Numbered from the stretch's first letter, positions 8,099 through 16,417 are shown. The stretch is DNA of 64,000 bases from Sulfuricurvum sp. PD_MW2 (GCF_002633015.1 NZ_NSIU01000009.1:1-64000); one strand, 5' to 3'. The notes: generated from the letters alone by a model not told the origin. Translations and numbers: made by a program.

Positions 8099-8381
8099 AA
8101 TGCAAAAAGCCTATAATCATATTCTCCTAATCAAGAAACCATGAGGTGTCGACGGAACAATAGGTCGACTACAAAATGGGGGGCATTCCACTGCGCTATT
8201 AGCGATTCTTTCCCTCACGCTTATACCGAAATTCCGTTAATTGTCGTCAAAAAAGGGGGAAAGTGCTTAATTTTTAATCTCCCCATCTTCTCTCAAACGG
8301 ATATAATTACTTTACTCAACTTAAATTAATCGGCTCCGATAAGGGAACTTTTTACTTCGATTGAGAGTAAAAGGATCCTCT
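8099..8381. other. 283-nt gap with two -10 boxes and hairpins
   Basis: This gap holds TATAAT boxes at 8112-8117 and 8302-8307. Between them lies about 185 nt without a credible ORF but with inverted elements: two GTCGAC copies separated by ten bases (8147-8168), CGCT-ATT-AGCG near 8193-8204, and GGGGGA with TCCCC. The track's 62-residue ORF lacks a ribosome-binding site and is probably spurious. A small RNA gene or a decayed sequence are both possible; neither can be shown from here. Confidence 0.35.
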
Positions 8382-9026
8382 ATGTCAGATTATCACCTTC
8401 AATCTCTGGGGCGTAAAGAGTACATAGCATCCACCGCGTTGATCCAAGATGGCCCTTCTCTTCGTTTTTCCGATCAATCCTTAGCATGGTGGGATCGCCA
8501 TTTCAGTTGGAACGCTCAAGGGTGCTATGTCTTATGTGATGAAAACAATACCCATTTGTGCTATCTATTTAGTAAAATCGATCGTTATGCCGAATACTTA
8601 ACCCTTTATAATATCTTTACCCCTCTGGTTCATCGACGCAACGGGTACGCGACACTACTGCTCAAAATGATTTTAGATGCGGCACTGAAACAACATGTCA
8701 AAAGGATAACGTTTTCTTCAATTTCTACCTCACTCGATTTTTATACCGTTTTAGGATTTATCTATTGGGGAATCAATGAAATCGGAGACTATTATTGCAA
8801 TCTCCCCCTCCCAAAAGAGGGACTAGATGGTATCATCTCCATGACACAAAAAAGCGATATTGAACTGCTCATAGGAAAACACATTGATACCATTTTCACA
8901 AAAATAGACGGTAACGAGCATCGTCTTTCTGCTGAACAAATTCTCCTTTATGAAGCGGATATTGTGAAACTCGGAGCACATTACGCACATGATCGATTAC
9001 AGGTTCTAAAAGCCAGAACAGTGTAG
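8382..9026 (+). CDS. GNAT N-acetyltransferase
   Basis: Predicted acyl-CoA N-acyltransferase. Motif A is clear: strand LTLYNIFTPLVHR followed by RRNGYATLLLKMIL, where R-x-x-G-x-A binds the pyrophosphate of acetyl-CoA, then SISTSLDFYTVLGFIYWG as motif B. I start at the ATG 8382 (MSDYHL) because AAAGGA lies seven bases upstream; the track's 8361 start is a TTG without such a site. Length is 214 residues. About 60 residues follow the GNAT fold and are of unknown role. The substrate is unknown. Confidence 0.82.
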   Translation: MSDYHLQSLGRKEYIASTALIQDGPSLRFSDQSLAWWDRHFSWNAQGCYVLCDENNTHLCYLFSKIDRYAEYLTLYNIFTPLVHRRNGYATLLLKMILDAALKQHVKRITFSSISTSLDFYTVLGFIYWGINEIGDYYCNLPLPKEGLDGIISMTQKSDIELLIGKHIDTIFTKIDGNEHRLSAEQILLYEADIVKLGAHYAHDRLQVLKARTV

Positions 9027-9053
9027 TATGTCAAAAAAAACTAAAGGATCATC

Positions 9054-9332
9054 ATGGCATGGGCAACCGCGCGTCATATCTTAGTCAGCACCGAAGCAGA
9101 ATGCAACGAACTTAAACAACAAATTGAAGAGGGGCTCTCATTTGCCGAAGCGGCAGCAGATCACTCTCAATGTCCATCAGGGCGCAAAGGGGGCGATTTG
9201 GGTCGTTTCACTCCGGGACAAATGGTTCCTGAGTTCGATAAAGCGGTATTTACCGGTGATGTCGGCGTTCTCTACGGTCCGATCAAAACCCAATTCGGCT
9301 ATCACTTGCTCGAAGTGACGGCACGAGGCTAA
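9054..9332 (+). CDS. parvulin-type peptidyl-prolyl isomerase
   Basis: A stand-alone PpiC/rotamase domain of 92 residues that catalyses cis-trans isomerisation of prolyl bonds. The conserved TARHILV start, the GLSFAEAAADHSQCPSG segment, GGDLGRF and the GPIKTQFGYHLLEV end are all typical. No signal peptide is present, so it acts in the cytosol. AAAGGATC precedes the ATG. A 9-bp-stem inverted repeat follows the stop. Confidence 0.92.
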   Translation: MAWATARHILVSTEAECNELKQQIEEGLSFAEAAADHSQCPSGRKGGDLGRFTPGQMVPEFDKAVFTGDVGVLYGPIKTQFGYHLLEVTARG

Positions 9333-9340
9333 TCTCTCAT

Positions 9341-9363
9341 TTATAGCACCTCCTGTGCTATAA
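9341..9363. terminator. inverted repeat, 9-bp arms, overlaps a -10 box
   Basis: TTATAGCAC and GTGCTATAA are separated by CTCCT. The hairpin follows the parvulin stop and could end its transcript, but no T-run follows. The right arm forms TATAAT (9359-9364), six bases before the next ATG, so the same sequence may be the promoter of the following gene. Confidence 0.5.
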
Positions 9364-9370
9364 TAAATCC

Positions 9371-9583
9371 ATGCAAAAATATATCCACTACGATCCTTCT
9401 CCCGAAGAGATACACACCTACTGTATGCAAGTTACCCGTGACGACAACCATCATTACTACAAAATTCATCTATCCGAACTCACCGAAGGTCAGCGCAAAC
9501 ATTTCTCCCAAAAATTCGGCATCTCCCTCAACATCTTAGAGAGTGAACAGTACCTCACGTTGGTTCGAATCACCGATATTTGA
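9371..9583 (+). CDS. small hypothetical protein, likely leaderless mRNA
   Basis: A 70-residue soluble protein (starts MQKYIHYDPSPEEIHTYCMQ, ends LVRITDI) that I do not recognise. It has several His/Tyr residues and one Cys. TATAAT ends six bases upstream of the ATG and there is no Shine-Dalgarno. The next gene follows after six bases, so the two are probably transcribed together. Confidence 0.65.
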   Translation: MQKYIHYDPSPEEIHTYCMQVTRDDNHHYYKIHLSELTEGQRKHFSQKFGISLNILESEQYLTLVRITDI

Positions 9584-9589
9584 GGGATT

Positions 9590-10858
9590 ATGAAAAATGC
9601 TAATCAAGCTTCGTTTGATGTGATCGTCGTCGGTGCCGGAGCGGCGGGAATCATGGCAGCCATTACCGCTGCACGACAGGGAAAACGGGTACTTCTACTC
9701 GAAAAACTTTCCAAAATAGCCGCCAAGCTCAAAGCAACGGGAGGCGGTCGATGCAATCTCACCAATACCCTCAGCAATGAGGATTTTATGGTACGTTTTG
9801 GACGCAACGGACGGTTTATGACCCCTGCTTTGAATGCCCTCGATCATAAAGCACTCATCGCATTTTTTGCCGACATCGGTGTTGAGAGTCATGCACCAGA
9901 TGGCTACCGTGTTTTTCCCGTGTCGCACAGTTCTGTGAGTATCATCACCGCCCTTGAAGAGGAGATGGAGCGACTCGGAGTGTGTCTCATCACCTCTGAG
10001 CGGGTCGAGAAGCTCGAACACGACGGTGAACGTGTCTGCGGAGTGAGTACATGTGAGCACACCTACACCGCCCCTAACGTCATACTCGCTAGCGGAGGAC
10101 TCGGATACCCGCAATTAGGTGCCGAAGGGGATGGTTTTACGATCGCTTCGTCAGTGGGACACAAGGTAACCGAACTCTACCCCGCCATGATGCCCCTTCG
10201 GACACAGGAGAACTGGGTAGCCGATTGTCGCGCCGATACGATCGCCAAAGTCGAAATCCGTATTGATCACCCAAAAGCCAAAGCTATCCGCGCCCATGGA
10301 GATCTTATTTTTACCCAAAACGGTATCCGAGGACCCGTCGTTCTCGATGTTGCCCGTGAAATCACCCCCCTGATCGAAAAATACGGCACTGTTGCACTCC
10401 TCATTAATATGACCAAAGGGCTTAACGAAGAGCAATTGCGTGCTCATATCAAGCGTGAGATCGATAAACATCCAGAGCAGTCCGTTCTCACCCATATGAT
10501 GACTCTGCTCCCAGAATCGGTGTGCCGTGCGCTATGTTCCCTTGCCCAAGCCGACCCCGACAAAGGTTTTAACCGTCTTGAGGGGGTCGTGCGTGACAGT
10601 CTCATCAAGCTTCTCGCATGGACACCGCTCACCGTGATCGGTCATGACGGGTTCAAAATGGCGATGATCACCCGAGGCGGTATATCACTCAAAGAGATCT
10701 CTCCCGATACGATGGAGAGCAAAATTCTCAAAGGGCTCTATTTTTGCGGAGAAGTGATGGATTTGGACGGTCCCTGCGGCGGCTATAATCTGCAATGGAG
10801 TTTTTCAAGCGGATATTTGGCAGGATTTCTGGGTGAAGTTTCCACGAAAGCGCTATAA
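9590..10858 (+). CDS. HI0933/BaiN-family NAD(P)/FAD-dependent oxidoreductase
   Basis: A flavoprotein of the HI0933 (YhiN/BaiN) family. The FAD-binding Rossmann motif is at the N terminus (VIVVGAGAAGIMAA), followed at about residue 50 by the family hallmark KLKATGGGRCNLTN. The C-terminal FAD contact is FCGEVMDLDGPCGGYNLQWSFSSG. Length 422 is usual. The biological substrate of this family in free-living bacteria is not established. TGAGGGATT precedes the ATG. Its stop overlaps the -10 box of the exporter operon. Confidence 0.92.
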   Translation: MKNANQASFDVIVVGAGAAGIMAAITAARQGKRVLLLEKLSKIAAKLKATGGGRCNLTNTLSNEDFMVRFGRNGRFMTPALNALDHKALIAFFADIGVESHAPDGYRVFPVSHSSVSIITALEEEMERLGVCLITSERVEKLEHDGERVCGVSTCEHTYTAPNVILASGGLGYPQLGAEGDGFTIASSVGHKVTELYPAMMPLRTQENWVADCRADTIAKVEIRIDHPKAKAIRAHGDLIFTQNGIRGPVVLDVAREITPLIEKYGTVALLINMTKGLNEEQLRAHIKREIDKHPEQSVLTHMMTLLPESVCRALCSLAQADPDKGFNRLEGVVRDSLIKLLAWTPLTVIGHDGFKMAMITRGGISLKEISPDTMESKILKGLYFCGEVMDLDGPCGGYNLQWSFSSGYLAGFLGEVSTKAL

Positions 10859-10859
10859 T
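10854..10859 (+). promoter_or_regulatory. -10 box TATAAT for exporter operon
   Basis: CGC-TATAAT overlaps the stop of the preceding flavoprotein gene and ends seven bases before the ATG of the HlyD-family gene. No ribosome-binding site lies in between, so the operon mRNA may be leaderless. Confidence 0.45.
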
Positions 10860-10866
10860 AATTTTT

Positions 10867-11823
10867 ATGAAAAAGACAGCTCTTCTATCGCTATTTTTTG
10901 TATTACTGATGAGTGGGTGCCAATCCACCGATCCTCAGATGTACAACGGCTACGCTGAGGGGGAGTTTGTCAACGTCTCCTCCACCCAAAGCGGTAAACT
11001 CGACAAGCTTTTTGTGACGCGCGGTGCGCAGATCTCTGCAAATGACAATCTCTTTGCTCTGGAGTGCGAAAGCGAAGTGTTGGCACTCCAACAAGCCCAG
11101 GCTGATCTCGCCGCCGCCGAAGCGACCCTCAGCGATTATCAAAAAGGGGCTCGTCCCGAAGAGATCCGTGTCATCGAAGCACAACTTTCCCAAGCAGTCG
11201 CTTCGGCTGAGAATGCTGCCAGAGAGTTTGAACGAAACAGCGCCCTCTTTCCAACCAATGCCGTCTCCAAAACCCAACTGGATGCTTCAGAAGCGTTAGC
11301 CAAATCGACCTCTGCCAAAGTCAAAGAGCTCAAAAACAGCCTCAATGTTGCCAAACTCTCCAAACGCCCCGATCAAATCAAAGCCCAAAAAGATCGGATT
11401 GCTCAATTGCGCTCTGTACTCAAACAAGCACAATGGAAAATTGATGAGAAAGGGGTCAAATCACGCTATCAAGCGCTCGTATACGACACCCTCTACCGTG
11501 AGGGGGAATTTGTCCCGCAAGGGGGGATTATCGTCCGTCTCCTCCCTCCGCAAAATATAAAAATCCGCTTTTTTGTCCCCCAAAAGATTGCCGAATCGTT
11601 GCAAATCGGAACCAATATTTCCATTACTCAACGCAGTGACGGCAAAAAAATCACTGCACACGTCACCTACATCTCACCCGAAGCAGAATTCACCCCTCCT
11701 ATCATCTACAGCAACGAGTCCAAAAGCAAGCTTTCCTATATGATCGAAGCCTATCCATCGAAAAATGATGCTCCGTTGCTCCATCCGGGGCAACCTGTGG
11801 AAGTGACACTTGAGCACCACTGA
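10867..11823 (+). CDS. HlyD-family periplasmic adaptor, lipoprotein
   Basis: Membrane-fusion (adaptor) subunit of an ABC-2 efflux pump. It has a lipoprotein signal with lipobox MSGC (Cys near residue 18). The biotinyl-lipoyl-like halves flank a long Ala/Gln-rich helical hairpin (about residues 75-190), and a beta-barrel region follows (LPPQNIKIRFFVPQKIA). The 318 residues resemble YbhG-type adaptors. The gene overlaps the ATPase gene by 14 nt, showing a single operon with the ATPase and permease. The substrate of the pump is not visible. Confidence 0.9.
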   Translation: MKKTALLSLFFVLLMSGCQSTDPQMYNGYAEGEFVNVSSTQSGKLDKLFVTRGAQISANDNLFALECESEVLALQQAQADLAAAEATLSDYQKGARPEEIRVIEAQLSQAVASAENAAREFERNSALFPTNAVSKTQLDASEALAKSTSAKVKELKNSLNVAKLSKRPDQIKAQKDRIAQLRSVLKQAQWKIDEKGVKSRYQALVYDTLYREGEFVPQGGIIVRLLPPQNIKIRFFVPQKIAESLQIGTNISITQRSDGKKITAHVTYISPEAEFTPPIIYSNESKSKLSYMIEAYPSKNDAPLLHPGQPVEVTLEHH

Positions 11824-12736
11824 CGCGGCCATTGAGGTTCGGGGACTAAACAAATACTTCGGCGACAAACACGTCGTCAAAGATCTCTCCCTCTCAGTCG
11901 GACGGGGAGAAATCCTCGGTTTTTTAGGTCCAAACGGGAGCGGAAAAACAACCGCGATCCGAATGCTGTGCGGATTGCTCACCCCCGATAGCGGTGAGGG
12001 GCATTGTCTGGGATACGATATTCGCACCCAAAGCGACGCGATCAAACGAGATGTCGGGTATATGACCCAAAAATTTTCCTACTGGGAAGATTTGAGTATC
12101 CGTGAAAATCTCGATTTCGTCGCACGGGTGTATGAACTCGCCAACCGTAAACACGTCGTCGATGAGGCGCTCGAAACCCTCGGACTCACCTCCCGTGCCT
12201 CTCAGCTCGCACGTTCCCTCTCGGGGGGATGGAAACAGCGTCTTGCACTCGCGGCGTGTATGCTCCGTCATCCAAAACTGCTGCTGCTGGATGAGCCCAC
12301 CGCAGGGGTCGATCCGAATGCACGGCGCGATTTTTGGGAAGAGCTGCATGAGCTGGCGGCAAAAGGGGTATCGGTACTCATCAGCACCCACTATATGGAC
12401 GAAGCGGAACGATGCCATAAACTCGCCTACATTGCGTATGGTAATCTCCTCGCGCAGGGGAGTGCACACAGTATCATCGAGAGCCAAAACCTCTCAACCT
12501 ATGAAATCACTGGTAAGTCACTGATGGAAGTTTCCAAATCGCTTGAAAAGCATGATGCCATCGAACAAACGGTCATTTTCGGCTCGACCCTCCATATCAG
12601 CGGAAAAGATCCTCACTCTATCGAATCGCTGCTCCAAACCTATCCTCACAAACCGATTCCGACTTCGCTCGAAGATGTCTTTATTTATCTGATGCGTCAG
12701 AGCCGAGACAATTATGGAAACAGCCATGAGCTTTAG
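11810..12736 (+). CDS. ABC transporter ATP-binding protein
   Basis: ATPase of the exporter. Walker A GPNGSGKTT, the signature LSGGWKQRLALA, Walker B LLLLDEPTAG and the switch His (ISTHYMDEAER) are intact. About 80 residues after the nucleotide-binding domain form a C-terminal extension seen in many ABC-2 type ATPases. Start is TTG at 11810, inside the end of the adaptor gene; the next in-frame ATG would remove Walker A. Only one nucleotide-binding domain is present (308 residues), so it dimerises. Confidence 0.9.
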   Translation: MSTTDAAIEVRGLNKYFGDKHVVKDLSLSVGRGEILGFLGPNGSGKTTAIRMLCGLLTPDSGEGHCLGYDIRTQSDAIKRDVGYMTQKFSYWEDLSIRENLDFVARVYELANRKHVVDEALETLGLTSRASQLARSLSGGWKQRLALAACMLRHPKLLLLDEPTAGVDPNARRDFWEELHELAAKGVSVLISTHYMDEAERCHKLAYIAYGNLLAQGSAHSIIESQNLSTYEITGKSLMEVSKSLEKHDAIEQTVIFGSTLHISGKDPHSIESLLQTYPHKPIPTSLEDVFIYLMRQSRDNYGNSHEL

Positions 12737-13856
12737 TTTCAACCGCTGGTGGGCCATCGTCCTCAAAGAATTTTTACAGCTCAAGCGTGATCGGGTTACC
12801 TTTGCGATGATGCTCGTTCTGCCGATCATCCAACTCGCACTGTTCGGATTTGCAATCAATACCGATCCAAAACATCTCCCGACTGCTGTTGTAGCGTATG
12901 ATCAGAGCGAGTTTACCCGCAGCTTTATCTCTTCGATGGAGACCTCGGAATATTTCGCGATCGATACACGCTATAGCTCAGAGCAACAAGCCCAAGAAGC
13001 ATTGCAAAAAGGGGAAATCCAGTTTATCCTCACGATCCCATCGGATTTCACCAAAAAACTTTTGCGGGGAGAAAAACCTACACTGCTGATGGAAGCCGAT
13101 GCGACCGATCCGGTAACGATCTCAATTGCCCTATCCTCGGTTCAAGGGATCACCGAACAAGTGATGAAAAAGGATTTGAAAGGTTCCCTCTCACCCCTGT
13201 GGAGCCAAAAAGAGCCTTTTGATGTGCGGGTTCACCGTCTCTATAACCCCAACGGTATCAATCAATACAACATCATCCCTGGGCTCATGGGAACCGTTAT
13301 GACAATGACCCTCACCATGATGACGGCACTTGCTATCACCCGAGAACGCGAACGCGGAACAATGGAAAATCTCCTCGCTACCCCTGCCCGACCGCTGGAG
13401 ATTATGAGCGGGAAAATCATCCCCTATGTCTTTATCGGGCTGATTCAAGCTTCACTGATCCTTTTTGCCTCCCACATCGTGTTCGGAGTTCCCTTCAACG
13501 GTTCGATCCCTCTGGTATATATGGTGGTTCTTCTCTTCATCGCCGTCAATCTGACCATCGGAATCACCATTTCCTCGTTGGCGCAGAACATGCTTCAGGC
13601 GTTGCAACTCACCATTTTCTATTTTCTTCCCAGTATTCTCCTCTCAGGATTTATGTTTCCCTTCTCGGGAATGCCGACATGGGCACAGCATATCGGCGAA
13701 CTCCTCCCCCTCACCTATTTCAATCGTCTCATTCGGGGAATCATCCTCAAAGGGAACGATTTTTGGTATCTTTGGCCGAACATTTGGCCGTTGATGATTA
13801 TCGGTGCGGTGATGATGACCTTAGCGGTTCGATTTTACAAAAAGACTCTCGATTAG
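12714..13856 (+). CDS. ABC-2 type permease
   Basis: Inner-membrane permease of the same exporter. It has one N-terminal helix (FAMMLVLPIIQLALFGFAI), a periplasmic domain of about 140 residues, and five C-terminal helices starting with the conserved AITRERERGTMENLLATPARP. The length of 380 fits YbhS/YbhR-like subunits. The ORF begins inside the ATPase gene (23-nt overlap); a second ATG at 12726 is also possible. With only one permease gene visible, the transporter is probably a homodimer. Confidence 0.9.
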   Translation: METAMSFSFNRWWAIVLKEFLQLKRDRVTFAMMLVLPIIQLALFGFAINTDPKHLPTAVVAYDQSEFTRSFISSMETSEYFAIDTRYSSEQQAQEALQKGEIQFILTIPSDFTKKLLRGEKPTLLMEADATDPVTISIALSSVQGITEQVMKKDLKGSLSPLWSQKEPFDVRVHRLYNPNGINQYNIIPGLMGTVMTMTLTMMTALAITRERERGTMENLLATPARPLEIMSGKIIPYVFIGLIQASLILFASHIVFGVPFNGSIPLVYMVVLLFIAVNLTIGITISSLAQNMLQALQLTIFYFLPSILLSGFMFPFSGMPTWAQHIGELLPLTYFNRLIRGIILKGNDFWYLWPNIWPLMIIGAVMMTLAVRFYKKTLD

Positions 13857-13860
13857 CGGG

Positions 13861-13866
13861 TATAAT
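13861..13866 (+). promoter_or_regulatory. -10 box GGG-TATAAT
   Basis: A perfect TATAAT directly follows the permease stop and lies 29 nt before the preferred ATG of the deacetylase gene. It rules out starts much further upstream. Confidence 0.5.
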
Positions 13867-13895
13867 TTCTCTTTATTTTGACACGAAGCGACCTT

Positions 13896-14672
13896 ATGCG
13901 AAAACTTTTTGTACTTTTTGCCCTTGTTTTGCAACTTACCCTCTTGGCAGATTCACCGATAATTTATGATATTCGAGGCGCTTCACCGCTGCTTGATGCC
14001 AACATGAGCCAATTTTTGGATAACTGGAGAACCAAAACGATCACTCCCATCAAGTCGGGCGAATACCAAAACGTCATTGTCAACGGAGATACGACGAAAA
14101 AAAGTATTTCCCTCACCTTTGATGACTCACCTGATGAAAACAATACGGCACAGCTTCTTGATATACTCAAAACACACCGTGTAAAAGCCTCTTTTTTCAT
14201 GATCGGCAATACGATGAAAGATACCAATATCACCGTTGTCAAACGGGCAAGCGATGAAGGGCATCTGGTGCTCAACCACTCTTTTACCCATCCAAGATTG
14301 AGCAATCTCGATGAAAACGGTGTCATTACCCAACTGGATCAAGCCGCAACGCGGATAGAAAGTATCACCGGACATTACCCGATCCTCTATCGCCCACCGT
14401 ATGGCTCGATCAATTCACTCGTCGTCAAAAGTGTGAATGCTCAGGGATTCACTACGGTACTTTGGTCGCTCGATTCACTCGATTGGACCCTCAAAGATCC
14501 CAATGCCATCATCGACAATGTTCTCTCCAACATTCGCAATGGAGATATCATCCTGATGCACCGCACCCCGGCCAGTGTGGGTGCACTTGCACCGATTATA
14601 GAAAAACTCTCGGAAAGAGGATATACCTTTGTTCGGTTGGATGAATTCTTGGGGATGAGGGCGTATCGCTAA
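13896..14672 (+). CDS. polysaccharide deacetylase, exported
   Basis: NodB-homology (carbohydrate esterase 4) enzyme that removes N-acetyl groups from a polysaccharide such as peptidoglycan or exopolysaccharide. The catalytic motifs are SLTFDDSPDE (metal and base Asp), NHSFTHP (H-x3-H metal ligands), YRPPYG, and the C-terminal ILMH. A signal peptide (KLFVLFALVLQLTLLAD) begins at ATG 13896, which I prefer over the track's TTG at 13878. Length 258. It acts in the periplasm. Confidence 0.9.
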   Translation: MRKLFVLFALVLQLTLLADSPIIYDIRGASPLLDANMSQFLDNWRTKTITPIKSGEYQNVIVNGDTTKKSISLTFDDSPDENNTAQLLDILKTHRVKASFFMIGNTMKDTNITVVKRASDEGHLVLNHSFTHPRLSNLDENGVITQLDQAATRIESITGHYPILYRPPYGSINSLVVKSVNAQGFTTVLWSLDSLDWTLKDPNAIIDNVLSNIRNGDIILMHRTPASVGALAPIIEKLSERGYTFVRLDEFLGMRAYR

Positions 14673-14781
14673 AATCACGCTATAATTGCACTATCATTTG
14701 CGTTTTCGGTCTACGCTTGAGTTTCCTCACCGACCGCTTATCTCCCCTCTTGAATGAGGCTTAATTATCCAAGGACTTTTT
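14673..14781 (+). promoter_or_regulatory. promoter and long leader of the repeat-tail protein
   Basis: TATAAT is at 14681-14686, giving a leader of about 90 nt before the ATG at 14782. The leader holds CGGTC...GACCG and CCTC...GAGG inverted pairs, so it may fold. CCAAGGAC serves as ribosome-binding site. No known riboswitch pattern is recognised. Confidence 0.4.
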
Positions 14782-15921
14782 ATGTCATCTACCATCAAAC
14801 GCCAAAACCACCGTATCCATCCGTGTAACACCGAGCAAAAAAATGCCCTCATCCAATTTTTGATTCAAAACCATGCCGGCAAAAATATCCTTATCGTTAC
14901 CTCAGATAACGCTGAAGAACTCACCGGTCTTGTAAGCGCTAAAACCATCACGCTCGTCAGCGATGAACAATTATCAAAAGCACCTGATCTTCGCTGTGAT
15001 GTTCTCATCAGCTACGATCTTCCTGAAAAAGCGATCCTTTATATGTCTCGCTTTGCACGTGCCAGCGAATATGCCCTTATCCTCCTCGATACGGAAGACC
15101 AAAAACGGCTCTACCCTATCGAACTGCTTAACGGACGCACCATTGTCCAAGAGGTGATCAAAGGGTTTGAACCGAACTTTGGAATTGCCGTTGAAAATGT
15201 TCAAAAAGCGCAAGTACAAGCAGAAAAAGAAGCTCGAAAAGAGTATTTTGCTATCCAAGATGCAAAAAAGAAAGAGTCACGCCAAAAACGCGATACCCGT
15301 CCTGAACGCAACCGTGATGATGCACCGCGCAACGATCGACGTCCTCAACGTAAAGAAGACGATGGTTTTAGCGCCAAAAAGCAACAAAACGCAAAACCGC
15401 GCTATCTCGGTAAGGACGAAAACGGGAAACCGATCTTCGAGGGAAAAACCCGCGAACGAAACCACTATATCGACGGAACACCGCGCACTGATGAAGAAAA
15501 GCGTTCACGCTCAAAATTTGACAGTAAACCGAAATTTTTCGGAGATAAAGCGAAAAGTTCGGATGAACGAAAACCATCCGATGGAGAAAAGAAACCTTAT
15601 GGAGAGAAAAAACCATTCGATAAAGATAAAAAACCATTTGGTGACAAGAAAGCATACGGAGACAAACCCGCTTTCGGAGAGAAAAAACCGTACGATAAAG
15701 ACGGCAAAAAACCATTCGGTGAGAAAAAGCCTTACGGGGATAAACCAGCTTTCGGTGAAAAGAAAGCCTATGGGGATAAAAAACCTTACGGAGACAAAAA
15801 ACCGTTTGGGGATAAAAAACCCTACCAAGATCGAAAACCCTCCGAAGCACCTGCGGCACCGAAACGTGCTCCACGCCGCATCGATGTGAAATCGTTCAAA
15901 TCACCGAAAGAGAGTGAATAA
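14782..15921 (+). CDS. lone helicase C-terminal-like domain with Lys-rich repeat tail
   Basis: Residues 1-145 resemble the second RecA domain of a DEAD-box RNA helicase: ILIVTSDNAEEL matches motif IV, DVLISYDLPEKAILYMSRFARASEY matches motifs V/VI, and DQKRLYPIE the usual end. The first RecA domain with Walker A and DEAD is absent, and motif VI has lost its arginine pattern (normally HRxGRxGR). The remaining 230 residues are very basic and end in repeats such as KKPYGDKKPFG. This would bind RNA without unwinding it. It may be a helper of RNA helicases or ribosome assembly; that is inference. The overlapping 240- and 168-residue ORFs are shadows. Confidence 0.75.
   Translation: MSSTIKRQNHRIHPCNTEQKNALIQFLIQNHAGKNILIVTSDNAEELTGLVSAKTITLVSDEQLSKAPDLRCDVLISYDLPEKAILYMSRFARASEYALILLDTEDQKRLYPIELLNGRTIVQEVIKGFEPNFGIAVENVQKAQVQAEKEARKEYFAIQDAKKKESRQKRDTRPERNRDDAPRNDRRPQRKEDDGFSAKKQQNAKPRYLGKDENGKPIFEGKTRERNHYIDGTPRTDEEKRSRSKFDSKPKFFGDKAKSSDERKPSDGEKKPYGEKKPFDKDKKPFGDKKAYGDKPAFGEKKPYDKDGKKPFGEKKPYGDKPAFGEKKAYGDKKPYGDKKPFGDKKPYQDRKPSEAPAAPKRAPRRIDVKSFKSPKESE
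15591..15840 (+). repeat. tandem-like repeat encoding (K)KP(F/Y)G(D/E)K units
   Basis: About a dozen short units of 15-24 nt encode K-K-P-[FY]-G-[DE]-K variants. The DNA copies differ at wobble positions, so the array is old rather than freshly duplicated. Such low-complexity arrays can still change length by slippage. Confidence 0.8.
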
Positions 15922-15943
15922 TCTCTTTTAAATCGATGTCCTT

Positions 15944-15969
15944 AATAGAGTATTAACGCTAACTCTATT
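15944..15969. promoter_or_regulatory. operator-like inverted repeat upstream of the Rrf2 gene
   Basis: AATAGAGT and ACTCTATT are separated by ten bases, 26 bp in total, ending 34 nt before the TTG start of the Rrf2 regulator gene. A possible -10 (TACAAT, 15969-15974) overlaps the right arm. Rrf2 proteins bind interrupted palindromes of this size, so self-repression is likely. Confidence 0.55.
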
Positions 15970-16003
15970 ACAATATCTTCACTATTCCCTACAGGAGAAG
16001 ACA

Positions 16004-16417
16004 TTGGCAGGAATTTCGACAAAAGGCAGCTACGGCCTTGCAGCGATGTATGAGTTGGCACTCCATTACGGGCAGGGACATCTCCAAATTCGTGATATTG
16101 CGGAAAAAGCACATATTCCTCCAAACTATTTGGAACAAATTCTTGCGACACTGCGTAAAGAGGGGTTGATCCAAAGTATCCGTGGAGCAGGTGGAGGGTA
16201 TTTGCTCGCAAAAGCACCTGCACAAATACATATCTATGAAATTCTATTTACACTCGAAGGTGAATTGTGTACTCCTGCTGATGAAGGTCTACAACCTATT
16301 TTGCATCTGTATTGGGGACGTGTCAAAGAAGATATGAAGAGTGTTTTTCATGAGAGCCTGCAAGATCTTGTCGATCAGGGAAATGCCCTGAATCAACAAT
16401 CGATGTACTTTATATAA
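16004..16417 (+). CDS. Rrf2-family transcription regulator
   Basis: A winged-helix regulator of the Rrf2 family, 137 residues. The N terminus STKGSYGLAAMYELAL, the helix-turn-helix IRDIAEKAHIPPNYLEQILATL and the wing LIQSIRGAGGGYLLAK are typical. The three-cysteine cluster of IscR is missing (only Cys89), so it is closer to CymR, the cysteine regulator of Firmicutes, which also lacks a cluster. Its 3' end overlaps cobA by 8 nt in opposite orientation, next to the cysteine block, so control of sulfur assimilation is likely. Start is TTG with CAGGAGAAG upstream. Confidence 0.9.
   Translation: MAGISTKGSYGLAAMYELALHYGQGHLQIRDIAEKAHIPPNYLEQILATLRKEGLIQSIRGAGGGYLLAKAPAQIHIYEILFTLEGELCTPADEGLQPILHLYWGRVKEDMKSVFHESLQDLVDQGNALNQQSMYFI

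Noticed and set aside
8141-8329. 62-residue ORF in the intergenic gap
   Set aside because: No ribosome-binding site, no recognisable protein pattern, and it overlaps a -10 box.
15167-15889. 240-residue Lys/Arg-rich ORF and its minus-strand partner
   Set aside because: Frame-shifted readings of the repeat tail of the helicase-C-like protein; low-complexity DNA keeps several frames open.
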